Below, in pieces: positions 47,615 through 59,900 of a stretch of DNA of 64,000 bases. The DNA is from Patiria pectinifera (lineage: Eukaryota; Echinodermata; Asteroidea; Valvatida; Asterinidae). A program made the translations under genes and the position numbers. The stretch covers positions 29,037,513 through 29,101,512 of the forward strand of contig CM057147.1 of the NCBI GenBank assembly GCA_029964075.1, written 5' to 3'. Every line of letters begins with the position of its first letter. The stretch's first letter is position 1. The notes below the pieces were generated by a model that searched no databases, was not told the origin of the DNA, and saw only the letters and a program-made list of their open reading frames with translations.

Positions 47615-48126
47615 ATTGACTACGCAGTCGATCGTACACCTTCTATTAGCCTGCCCGAAAAGCCCGTGACCAAAATAACATGCAAAAGATGCATACCAAT
47701 AATGTTAGGGTTGTTCACATAAATCTGATTACTTTAAACCAGGCTTATTTCAGATGTAAAACACCTTTATAAACTCACCACATTTATTACAGTGAAATGA
47801 AAGTTGGAGGATGTTTTTCTCTTATTATCTTTACTTGCTCCCACTCCCATGTCTGAACCAACTTGATAGAGGGACTGGGAACCAGTCTGCTAATCAACGA
47901 AATGAATAGCGCCATCTACCACCGCTGCCGCTTGACTGTGTATAATACCACATCAATCATACTTCATGTACATTGTTCATGTACATGTACATTGTATGTA
48001 TTAACTCAACTACGTTGCAGTAACCGAATGTGGAAACATCGTTATCGCTATTCTCCTGTTCAGCTTCAAGTTATACTGCTACACCTGCATAATATCGGAT
48101 TATTCAATTTGATGATAACGGCATGG

Positions 48127-48353
48127 AATTTGGCACACAGTCAGACAGAGTATGTCATGGGAAAGATATTTGGCTATAGGGCCATCGCAGATTTGACCTT
48201 TGAAAAAATATCATAGGATAACAAAAATGTTCAAAATTTTCAAAATGGCGGCAATTGCATGTTATTCTATGCTATTTTTTTCAAAGGACAAATCTGCGAT
48301 GGCCCTATAGCCAAATATCGTTTCCATGACATACTCTGACTGTTTGCCAAATT
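48127..48353. mobile_element. Hairpin MITE, about 80-bp arms
   Basis: Arms begin AATTTGGCACACAGTCAGAC and end with the imperfect inverse. The inner parts ATTTGGCTATAGGGCCATCG and CGATGGCCCTATAGCCAAAT are exact inverses. Confidence 0.85.
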
Positions 48354-49095
48354 AAAGCTCATGCTTTTTATCATTAAATCAACAATTTTATTATATTGTG
48401 TACCAATCTGCCTGTCTATCCGCAGTTTTCATAATGTGAACTTTGGATTGGAACAGAACTTCATTGATTTCAAGCGGAAGAGCAGCGCATCAGGTGAGCA
48501 CAATTTAATGTTTGGGTTGTGTACAGAATGGGGAAGGGCACTTCAAGGATGACATAATCATGAAAATCAATCTTTAATTTTGTGTAGATATCTGGAACAT
48601 AATCAGATAATTGGGTAAAAACCTCGGTTGAATTGTGAAGCGGTTGAAAACCGTGTGCTCAAATGCAATTTTTTTACATTTTATATTCACAGCACAGAAA
48701 ATTGCACCTTTTGGCCTAAAATAGGGAACGGTACTCATGGGTTTTCCCGTTACCGGTCGTGCTATTATTAGCGTCAAGGTTCAACAAATTACGCGCGTCA
48801 AAAAAGAGTCAACAAACTGAAATGCACTCTTAAAGGCCCAATATGTAATTTTATTTTATGCCAATCTTGAAAATGCACATTTATTTTTAATTTTCGTTTT
48901 GCCATTTTCAAGGGTATTTTGCTGTCTTTTTGGTTTTTATGCTAATGCCAATTTCCATATTCATCAGCAAAAGTGTAAAGTCATTTCTATGTTACAGCTA
49001 TTTCAGCGCAAAGAGCTACCAGAATTTTTGATATTTTGCTGTTGTAAATGTTCCTTCTTTGTGGTTCGTTGCTGTGTCGTTACATGGCAGTAACC

Positions 49096-49973
49096 TACGG
49101 AAGCGTATTTAGGACATGACCGAAAATATTTTTTTAGGCCCACTACTTCGCCCGGGTGGATTACTATTTCGCCCGGGCGGATTACTATTTCGCCCGGGCG
49201 GATTACTATTTCGCCCAGGCGGATTGGTATTCGCCCGGGCGGATTAGCATTTCGCCCAGGCGGATTACTATTCCGCACGGGCGGATTACTATTCCGCCCG
49301 GGCGGATTACTAGTTCGCCCGGGCGGATTACTATTTCGCCCGGGCGGATAACTATTTCGCCCGGGCGGATTACTATTTCGCCCGGGCGGATTACTATTTC
49401 GCCCGGGCGGATTACTATTTCGCCCGGGCGGATTACTATTTCGCCCGGGCGGATTACTATTTCGCCCGGGCGGATTACTATTTCGCCCGGGCGGATTACT
49501 ATTTCGCCCGGGCGGATTAGCATTTCGCCCAGGCGGATTACTATTCCGCACGGGCGGATTACTATTCCGCCCGGGCGGATTACTAATTCGCCCGGGCAGA
49601 CTACTAATTCACCAGGGCAGATTACTAAATCTCCCGGCCGGGCAGACTACTAATTCGCCCGGGCGAATCGAATTAGTAATCCGTCCGGGCGAAATAGTAA
49701 TTCGCCTGGGCGAATTAGTAATCCGCCCGGGCGAAATAGTAATCCGCCCGGGCGAAATAGTAATCCGCCCGGGCGAAATAGTAATTCGCCTGGGCGAATT
49801 AGTAATTCGCCCGGGCGAAATAGTAATCCGCCCGGGCGAATTAGTAATCCACCTGGGCGAAATAATAATTCGCCCGGGCGAATTAGTAATCCGCCCGGGC
49901 GAAATAGTAATCCGCCCGGGCGAAATAGCGGGCCGGATTTTTTTTGGGGTCATGTCCTAAATACACTTCCGTA
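49096..49973. mobile_element. Foldback element with GCCCGGGC tandem-palindrome arms, copy 2
   Basis: Ends TACGGAAGCGTATTTAGG and the inverse CCTAAATACACTTCCGTA. The left arm (49145-49600) is tandem TTTCGCCCGGGCGGATTACT units and the right arm (49660-49930) is the same unit inverted. GTAACC lies directly outside both ends (49090-49095, 49974-49979). The intact MITE at 12869-13457 shows the uninterrupted sequence, so GTAACC is a 6-bp target duplication. Long ORFs in all frames are an artefact of the stop-free unit. Confidence 0.88.
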
Positions 49974-50023
49974 GTAACCCAATGAGCAAACTTTTCTCAC
50001 AAATGTTAATGAGCAGATTTTTA

Positions 50024-50550
50024 CGGAAGCGTATTGCTGCCAACCCCCCCCCCCCAAAAAAAAATAAACCCACAAAATACCACAAAAGACAACGACCCGA
50101 AAAAATATATAAACAAACACCTACACAAATATTAAAAAGAAAAACTAACCGAAAAAAAATGAAACGAAAAACAAACCACAAAAAATATAATAACGAAGAA
50201 CGAACCGAAAAAAAATTAAACGAAAAACGAACAGAAAGAAAAAATAAAACAAAAAACAAACAAAACATTTTTTGGGGGTTTGTTTTTCGTTTTATTTTTT
50301 TTTAGGTTTGTTTTTCCTTTTAATATTTTTTGGGGGGTTTGTTTTTTCGTTTTATTGTTTTTCGTTTTATTTATTTTATAGCGGTGCGCATGCGCTTTAT
50401 AGTTCGTGACAGTGTTTTTTTCAGGGGGCGTGACCTGGGCGGGTTGGACAGCGTTTCAAAGGGGTTCTGAAGTGGGAGCATTTATCATTGGGGTCAATGG
50501 AAGTTTATTTACGGGTCTGCAACCCGAAGGACAATGGGGACAGGGAACCA
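50024..50550. mobile_element. Second foldback-like insertion with A-rich/T-rich arms
   Basis: Begins TTACGGAAGCGTATT, the same terminus as the GCCCGGGC elements. The left arm is A-rich (AAACGAAAAACAAAC words, 50055-50262) and the right arm is T-rich with the inverse words (GTTTGTTTTTCGTTTTATT, 50275-50375). The right boundary is inferred from where MITE homology resumes (about 50550). Confidence 0.55.
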
Positions 50551-50981
50551 AACCATAAACTGAACAGTATCTTCCTAAAATGACATCACGGCAACAGTGC
50601 CCTCAGTTGTCCGGAAAAGCATATATAAAAAAAAATGTTTAAAGAAGTCCACTTTTGAATAAAATTATCCAAAAAGAGATGTCGAACAGTTTTCATACAT
50701 TTATGAGAAATAGAAAGTTTCACAAAAGGTATTCCTAAGAAAAATCTATTTCATGCATCTCTTTAAGCTTCATCATGATTTAATAAATAAATTGCCACAT
50801 CAACTTAAAATTTGGTATGGGAATTGGTTTTCAAGTCTCCAAGAAGTCTGACGATTTCTGTTGATAGGCCCCTGGTGACTCTCACGTGGCCACAAAGATG
50901 ATATCAGTGAAGCGACTTAAAGTTTCAAATCTTATAGTTTAGCACTGGCTTTAACAACGACTGTTCTTTTTGTTCTTTTAG

Positions 50982-53900
50982 GTAGGAAACTTTAATTGGA
51001 TCTGATTACTACCAAGATGCCGCAAAAGACCGTTCAGCAGTTGGATGCATACATTAAGGCAACATCCGTCGTGTACGACCACTCCAACGCAAAACTCATC
51101 AGCAGGAAGGCTAAAGTCAAACCAAGGAGGAAACAAGCGTTCCTGTCTGTACTGCATTACAGGAATGCGTCTTCGGATGAAAGCTGTGCAAAGAGGCGAC
51201 CATCAAAGCGATGGATGCCAGGACAATTGAAGTGCAAAAATAACAACCGGAGGTAATCAAATCAATGACAAATGTATTCAATAGCAGAGGCAGATCCAAA
51301 AATGTTTGCGGGGGAGGGAGGGGGAGGGAGGGCTGCCTCATGAGGCCGGCAGGCCCGTCAGATTTCTTTTTTAATCAATAAGTAAGTGCTGTAAAGTGGA
51401 CAGGTAGTTTTCTTCGGGACTCTTGGCCTCCTTTGAAAAAAAGAGGGGGCGGGTGCTGGTACCCATTCTTCCAATGCGGACGCTGTTGAAATTCCTTGAT
51501 CATGTACACTATATCATGTACATTGGTGGACCCCCAACGCCTGGATCCGCAAGTGAGTAGAGAAATCGCTAAAAATATAAGGCACTATATATACATGTAT
51601 TGAACAATTTCGTACATCGTTAGTACTAGAGCTATGATAATTAACTGTTTCTTTGACGAACTGCAACTTGAATTCCTAATTAATCTCGCTCAAGGAAAAA
51701 GATTTGCAAAACCTACAGAAGTAATTTCCCTTTTTTACAGCCATGTCGGGAAACAAAAGCTGCAAATCTTTGTCCGGACTCCCTTCCAGCCTGCTCCCTT
51801 CTTACATACACCGAAGACGCTTTGTTTCCGCCTCGATCCAGGCACATCCATCTCATCATTGAAGCAGTGGATTCAAAAGAAGACCGGTGTCGAGGCACGA
51901 TATCAGCGTCTGTACATCAGGAGAAACTTTCAGGTACAAGTTTATTCGGGGTCCGCTCATAAGTCCGACGCCTCATAGGTCCGACGCCTCATAAGTCCAA
52001 CACAATCGCATCCCCTTAACCAATTTAGGCCCATAAGTCCGACTCCTCATAGGTCCGACGCCTCATAGCTCCGACGCCTCGTAGGTCCGACAAATGAAAA
52101 TTTTCCGACGTAGGACTTATGAGGCGTCGGACTTATGATACGGCCCCGTTTATTCTACGTAACATTTTCAAATACACAACCTCGTGCGAGCTGCATTTCC
52201 ATTTATTTAGGCCAAGTATAAAAACTCCAGATTTTCAGCACAATTTTACTATGAATACAACTTCAAAATATGGTAGAAAGAGCGATGAATGGCTCATTTC
52301 GAAACAAAGTATTAGGAAATGAGAAGAAAAAAAAATGGAATAATCTATCCGCCATATTCATTTTTTTTTTACCTTGGCCTTATATCGTGTGCACATGCAG
52401 AACTAGCCTTGATAATGGGACTTCCGTTGATTGGCTGGTCGCTTACAATTTCTTTTTTAATGACTGAAATAATTGGGAGGTGTAAGATATAACCTTTTGA
52501 GATATGTTTGGTTTATTCAACAGAACGGAATGAATGGTGAGGAACGAGCCATACAAACACTGTATGCTAAATAGTTTTGGGTTTCATATATATCTGCGCA
52601 ATAAAACTTGAAACGATTTAACTTATTTATACAATCCCCCCGAAAAAAATCCACAGGAAAATATCATGAGATCATTTGTCATTTTAATTTTTTTCATTCT
52701 TTTGCAGCTTTGTGACTTGTTAACGCTTGAAGATAACGGCATTGAGAAAGACGAGAACATTTCGCTCCGTCTATCTTTCGATGGTTTACATGGCGGCGGA
52801 CCAAAAGGTAGAGTCTGACAGAAGAATTTGTCCTGAAACTAAAATAATATGACCACGACAATGCCACCTGACGATTTCCGGTGATCTTCTGTAAGATTAA
52901 ATTCCTCAAGGACAAGAAGTGTACAACTGTACCAAAAACTGGGACTGACGTTGTCTTTATAAACTGCACAGCGCATTTTTTTTTTATATCGGTGGACTCT
53001 CAAAGAGACCCGAATCAGATTGACCCGAATCCGCAGTCTGTTTGGCCAGACAAAATGGCAAAGTTGAAAGAGTCACCGAGTCGAGTCGAGTCATTTTAAA
53101 GAAGTGACTCGACTCGAGTCGAGTTTTTAGGTCAAGAAGGTCGATTCGAGTTAAGTCACAGTGTGTAGTCGAGTTGAGTCCGATCGAGTTAAATGTTAAG
53201 CTCGAGTCAATTCGATTCACGATTCTTTGAACACTAACATAACAAATAAAGACGAGAGAAAGTCATTTGTATCACGATAGTTCAGAAAATTCGATCTTAT
53301 ACAGTGTGTCTCAAAAAATGCACACAAAATATTACGGAATGCTAGACGTTGGATGTGTAAACAACATAGATAATTTAGGTATGGTTTGGACCGATTTTTT
53401 TTGGACCGATTTATGAGCAATTTTCCAAGAGAGGTCAAATAGACCACGGGACCAGGTTATTCATTTTAGGCATTGAGACAAAGGTAGCCTAATGGCCTCC
53501 GTGTGGATAATTGCCTGGCCTAAAAATACATTTAGTGAGTAAACACAATTCTAAACACACACATACTGGAATTTGTATCCTTGTGGTGTCATTCCTTTGT
53601 TCTCGTGTACTAAGAGTACACAAGCTTGAAAGTGTAGCTTCAAAATGCTCCTATTTTAACCAGAATTAATTTCCTGGGCTGAAATTCGGACTAAATATCT
53701 CTTACATGAAATACTTCAATTTGCAACGAATCCATTACAGATATGTGTTACTTTTATTTTTGGGACTCGAGTTTTATTAACCTTCGAGTCGAGTCGAGTC
53801 GAGTTTTCTGATGAGGGACTCAAGCCGAGTCGAATCATTTGCTCGCAGTGACTCGAGTCGAGTCCGGTCACCAACAAATGTGACTCGACGAGCCGGACTC

Positions 53901-56900
53901 GAGTCGAGTAATTGACTCCAGTCATTACAGCTCTTCGAAATGGACACTCTGTCTGGTCGGAATTACACTTCTCTGATCGACTCATTTTGTGGGGTCAATT
54001 TGACCAGCGAACCTTGGCAACAGTGTAATTTTGACCCAGAAAGGTAATGTTGACTGTCAGTTTTGACCCTAAAAGGTGTCAGGCCAAAAAGAGCCGGGAT
54101 TTAAATCTGACCCGGGATGTTTTAGAGTGTACAGTCGAGATAGCGTCATTTTCTTTTCTCTGTCCAATCGGTGGCTTTCTTACTGTCTTTTTTTTTTTTA
54201 AAGGATAGTTAGACATTTTTGATCACTTCTTTTGCAGAGATGCCACAATTTGCTAAGTTGCTCTCGGACATCGCCCCGAAAATTGAGTCAACTTGGAAGG
54301 AACTGGCCAAAAACCTTGGATTTGAAGAAGCAGACATTGTTAATATCCAAGCTACGAATGACTCCGAGGAACAGAGCTTGGTGATGCTGTTTGCTTGGTG
54401 GAGGAAGCAGAGGAACAGCAGAGAATCATCTCAGAGATTGAGAGAAACATTGGAAGCCTCGGGTTTGGCTGATTTGGCGTTGGGAGTACCAGGTAAACTT
54501 TATAAGCCAATTTCAAGATTGTTTCGTGCTGCAGTCGACAATGACCATGCATGCATGTTTCAGTTAAAATACTGACAATTAACAGTGTTGTAGTCGAGTC
54601 TACTGCATGTCCAATTACAAGGTGTGTCATGAGTAAAATAGTAAAAAGGGTATGCCTTTCTCACAATGCAAATAAAAAGCTTGTAAATTGGTTTAGATTG
54701 ACCTTGACCTTATTGGTCCCTGAATACGTCTGGTTATTGTTCAGTAAATATTGCAATACCCATTCATTGCTTCTAGCTTACGACCTATATTATATTCTTG
54801 TTCAGCCTATTTGTCAAATCTTAGATTTCGACTAACTAGACACCCCCTAAAATAATAATGCTCACTTCAGTATTGATGCGACTCTCTTCAGATTCAATTG
54901 ACATTGAACAAGAAGATCAAGAGGAGGAAGAGAGACATGAGACAGTAGGACCGGGCCCGTTTGTAGCTCAGCCAGAGGATCAAGTTACTGGGGCAACAGC
55001 ACGTGAACCTCTTTACGACCCACATAACGCAGAGACACTAGGTGCGCAGCAAGAGATGATGACTTTTCCTGGGCAACAGAGTCACAGTTCTGCCTTAGTA
55101 CCCCAGGGCCATCCGGACACATCTTCTGCATTACCCATTTCCCAAAGACACGGACAAATGCAACCAGGTCCAGTTAATATCAACGTTGATGGGAGCAATA
55201 ATCCTACCTTTCTTGCACCTGTCGTCAATCCCACTATCAATTTCGTTCAGAATGTATTTCCAGGTGTCGATCAAGGTAAATACTAAAACTAGAGAATAAT
55301 TATGCACTTTTATACAGGGAGTAAGGATTTTTATAAAGGAAATTGACAAGAGCAAAAAACAATGTCTTTGACAACAAATGTGGACTTTTGAAGTAGAATG
55401 TGATTCATTCATGTAGGCCTGTCATGTATTTGAAAAACAAATGACAAATTCCAATGACGAAGTTACCCAAAAAGATTTGCGTTCTTTCCGATGAAAACTT
55501 CAGGATGAGCCAGTCATTAAAGGTAACAATATTATGTATAGGAAGCTTGATTTGCAATTGGACTAAATACAGGGTGAGTCAACTCTCCCCCCTCCGAAAT
55601 ATTGATGGCGATTTCTGTAGGTTTTCCTTTGCAAGTTCTCGTTTATTCATGGAGGTGGGGAAACATCTATGCTTCATAGTACTCAGTGGGTAGTCATCAG
55701 TTCGCAGAAGGGTAATATTTAATAATCAGCGTTAGACAGCCGAGTTTTGTGATCTTTTTTTTTAATAGAGAATGGGAATATAGTGTACAAATTACGTGAA
55801 ATTTTCACAAGTAAAAGTCAATAAGATGTACTCTATCCGTATGGAGCGACCCAAATATTTTAGAAAATATTTTACAAATTAGTCACTTTCTTTTTGACTC
55901 ACCCTGTACAAGTATATAGATTCTCTTGTTTATTCGGATCCTCGTTATGTTTTCTGCCTCCCTATAACAGTTATGTATGAACTTAATTGGGATCGTTTTT
56001 CTATAAAAATGCAATTGGGCGCTTTGAAACATCCGTATAAAGCGCTATATAAATGTAATTTATTATTATTGTAAAGCACAATTTCCAGTTTGTAATGGAA
56101 AATACATTTTGCTCGCACAGTGGCGTATCCAGAGGAGAAGGGGGGGGGGGACACCATGCCCCCAACGGATTTTTGTGAAAGATATTTCTTTCAGTAACTA
56201 TTGCCTTGTTGTTATAGAGTTCTAACATTGACCCCAACCAAGAAAAGCAGCTCAAACACCAGTATGCATAATGATGATCAGTTTTGAAAAGAGCCCCCAT
56301 TTGGAAGATGCATGGGTACCGCCCACCCCCTACTTTTTAATTTTGCGGAGGCCAAGTGTGGGGATTAAGAAAAACATGTCTTCATTTCGGAGCAGATGTG
56401 CGGTCCCTCCCCCCCCCGACATCAAAGGCTGGTTACGCTACTGGCTCGCATGTCATACAGTTTCCTGCTAGACGGTTAGTTTCTAATGCAACTGAGTGGT
56501 TCGAGTCCTCATTGAGCCGGTGTAGAACAAAGTGCATATACTCCTATCTCATTTCCTCCTCCCATCTAAACAAAAAAATGCAAACCACGACATAAAACGC
56601 TTCTCTGATTTTTTTTCAGGCCAACCGGAAAGGGAACTGCAGAGAAATCGTCAAACGGGCTCCAGACAACGAAGAACGGGTAGGCCTTAAATTATCAGTC
56701 CGCGAAAGCCAATGGCAAATATAAATATACATGGGCCTATGGGGTAAGCGAACATGTGTCTGATTTATTAAACTGTGCAATTGTTTTTGTATACATATAC
56801 AGGAAGACCGGAATTAAACGAATTGTTCTTCCAGAGGTTGTCGAGAAAGGTTGCCGGCGGCTGGGAGACGCTGGCTTTCATTTTAAGCTTTTCAAAGGAA

Positions 56901-59900
56901 AAGGTTGAAGCGTTCCGGGCAAAACACAGAGGCAACAGAGAAAGGCAATGCCGGGCGATGTTAGGAGCCTGGCTAAGAATGCAGAATAATGATGAGGAAG
57001 CCAGGCAAATTTTGAGAAATGCCTTGATCGAAACGGGAAGGGAAGATCTGGAACGGTCGTTACTGGGTAAGTTATTATGCTTTGTTCATGTTGTTTCTGC
57101 TTCGCCGTATTCAGTTAGGAACTGTTTTTGTCGTAAGTGGGGGACACCTTGGACGCATGACCCCCAACTCTTGACAAAGGTGCAACAACCCTATCTCTTT
57201 GTTTCCCCTTCGTCCGGCTCAGAATATTTTTAGGAAGGCAAACACAAAGACGTAAGTGTCTCCTTGCAATTGGACCCATGGGCCTTATTCACGAGTTGGA
57301 TATTTTTGCCGAGTTCCCTGAATGCATTTCATTAATTGTTAACTGTTGAATGGGATGGCACCAGACTTTTTATGCAGGCACAATGCATTCTTATTTTACT
57401 GTTCTTTTTTTTTTAAATATGGCTTTAAAGATAAGGGAATGTTTAATTACAAATATTAAATTATTTTTGAAGCAGACTGAAATTTATTAAACATTAAGTT
57501 GCTTTCATTTCTCTTCGCAAGTTCCAAAAATTAAGATTTTACCTCACTTTAAATTCAATCTGGCCGACTCGTGAATAAGACCCATGGTACGCCACTGAAG
57601 GTTTACAACAAATATTGTCGTGATGAAAGTTGTGTCATAATGACTATCAGGAACTTCTGCACACATGCCGAACCCTGCTTGGTTAGCTGTACTTAAGGCG
57701 AACACTTCTTTAAAATGACCACGGCACCTCATATACAAGTATGTGATAACGTGTTTCTTTTTACAGAACGACCTCTTCTGGATGTAACGACCACAGTCAA
57801 AAGGAAGGAGGAAATGGACGAAGTCTTGACTAAGACTTTTGAAGATTTCATGCTGAACTTATTACAAAACTATGGCTTACAATGCGTCGAGGAAAAATGC
57901 TCTGAAATTCTCGAAAAATTCATCAGCGAAAATCTTCAAGATGTACAGTGTGGATCTGTGACATTCATTTTTCGCATCGAGACTCGGGAGGATCTGGACA
58001 AGCTGTGGAGTATGTACACCACTGGAAAACTCGCTAATAAACTAACAAATATTTTTATTACGGATGAACTGACAACGGAAGATAAGAGTGACTTGGCTAT
58101 CCAGGCGACTATACTGGAAAGCGACTACGAACGGGCCTGCAGATTCTTTGACGAGTTGGAAAAAGACAAGGTGAGTCAAAAATGATGCAGAGGTGCAAAG
58201 GAGCCATCTTTTTTCCAAACCAAGTTAAAGTTTCGAACATTTTACACCTTGTAAGGATGACATATTCGTTTATAGTAACCTTGTGCTTTAATTTTCTGTT
58301 TCACTTTATTTTTACGTAAAGTTTCTGTGGGCTATACTACAGATACTGTGTCCTTGACAACCCCGCAAGGCAATGCATGTCTCCCTCTAGACCTCTTGGA
58401 AAGAACGGCACTGGAGGACACATTTTATGCTTCTATGCAATTTTTAGATGCCATTTTTTTCACACAAGGTTACAAACGAATATGTCATTCTTACAACGTT
58501 TAAAAAGTTCAAAACTTTCAAATGTAACTCTATGATGGGCATCCGTTATTGAGTCTTTATGGAGATCAGTGACTGAACCCATATATATCAGCCTCGACTC
58601 CATGGGCGCGTGCGCGTTTCTTTGTAAATCCTAGCCTAATAAGGCTGAAAGGATTGATTCTACAAAAAAATTTTCAAAATTTGAGGTACTGTGTTGCGCG
58701 TTAATTTTATAGGGAATATACAACAATTGCAAACATCTAAAAATAAAACTACCTAGTTTTTATGAAATACCTTACTAGGATGTTGTTAAAGTACAGTCCT
58801 GTAAAATTACGGCACCTGGTGAGAAGTTATTTCAAGAAATATGTGTTTTGTAAACATTTCCAACGGTGGTCGGCCGACCACCGTTGGAAATGTATACAAA
58901 ACCTAACTGTTTTTCAACTGCTGCCCCAAATTTACCATTTTTTTAGTCCAAATTTTGTTTGCTATTGGTTACATGTTCATGAACGGGTTCAGGCCAGCTA
59001 GACTGGTTCCCTTACCTTACAATTTTCCGGCATCTATAAATTGATAAATTTTATCTTTTGTGGAGTCAGGGAACCAGACTACTTGAACAATTTTGTTTTT
59101 CTTGGTTTTTCCATCATTTTCGAATACAAAATGTCAGTGTAACAATATTTGATCTACTATATTAACCCCTCAAATAGTTTATTTCCGAACATCACAGCAA
59201 AGCCATTGGTGTACATTCCCTTTAAATTTAAATGTCTCAAATAGAAAAACGATGCATCTAGAGTCCACATCGTTCAGGCATCGCGCAGTTTTGAAAACGT
59301 TTGTACGTGACGTTACGTGCAGGATATTATTATAGGGCGTGCAGTCTTTGAAATTCCGGTTCGTGAGTGTGACGTCATCTCAATTCAACCATGCGTACTT
59401 CGCACGGTGTAGCCAACACGAATGGAACCGGAAGCGAGAGGGCGCGAGTAATCAGTGGTGCGCGCGCGTGTATGACGTTGTTACTAACGAACCGCATAGC
59501 CGGTCAGCGTCGTTTTAGCGTATTGCTCACCATTGATCTACATTAGTCTTACTAATGGAGATCAATGTTCCTCACGGCCAGGGGTTAGTGCAGGAACGCG
59601 CACGCGCCCATGGAGTCGAGGCTGGCTCTCTAGTTTTTTAAATATAAATTTTAAATATGAATAAAACCTAGACACTACATTTGCTCTCGCGTAAACAGCA
59701 AAAACGACACTGTGCTGGCACCTGTTGTTCAGTGTTCTGAAGAACCTCATATTAAGACAAGGCAATGGAAAATTTTCGATTTCGAAATTTGAAGAAAAAC
59801 GAGAGCGATATTCTATGGAAAACCCTTTTAATCTAGCAAGGACTGAACCCAGTCCACATGTCAGCATCAAACTTGAGCTTCGGTCATAGATTGAAGGCAA

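Larger units (their letters stand above)
48832..50767 (+). mobile_element. AAAGGGCCCATG MITE split by two foldback insertions
   Basis: 48832-49095 and 49980-50023 followed by 50550-50767 align in order with the intact copy at 12869-13457. The first gap is the foldback element 49096-49973, the second the A/T-rich insertion 50024 to about 50550. Confidence 0.7.
39982..50981. other. Repeat-rich intergenic region between CCDC65 and the Ubl/DD/TIR gene
   Basis: About 11 kb with no supportable host exon. It contains copies of the AAAGGGCCCATG MITE (41408-41983 inverse; 48832-50767 split), AAGGCC repeats (42620-42740, 43680-43812), a GGGCGGATCC-ended MITE (42785-43092), two GCCCGGGC foldback elements, a 560-bp inverted-repeat element (45018-45577), a second foldback type (46072-47109) and MITEs at 47384-47614 and 48127-48353. 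The unassigned remainder has only short, unrecognisable ORFs. Confidence 0.65.

Noticed and set aside
47863..48216. 117-aa plus-strand ORF
   Set aside because: Its 3' part lies in a hairpin MITE (48127-48353), composition looks random, and no splice signals or family resemblance were seen.
49003..49953. Long ORFs on both strands through the GCCCGGGC arrays (up to 182 aa; also 44631-45011)
   Set aside because: They translate the 21-bp tandem unit (for example repeated ISPGRIT or NPPGRNS) and exist only because the unit lacks stops in several frames; they are not genes.
49957..50305. ORFs rich in Phe/Leu or Lys/Asn in the A/T-rich insertion
   Set aside because: Low-complexity translation of A-rich and T-rich arms; no domain or conserved pattern.
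50996..51016. Earlier start for the composite gene at a TTG seven codons before the ATG
   Set aside because: Animal genes rarely start at TTG, and an ATG with an upstream in-frame TAA (50993-50995) is available at 51017.
56494..56512. GGTTCGAGTCC resembling a tRNA B-box
   Set aside because: No matching A-box, acceptor stem or anticodon arm could be formed around it; probably chance or a very old tRNA-derived repeat.
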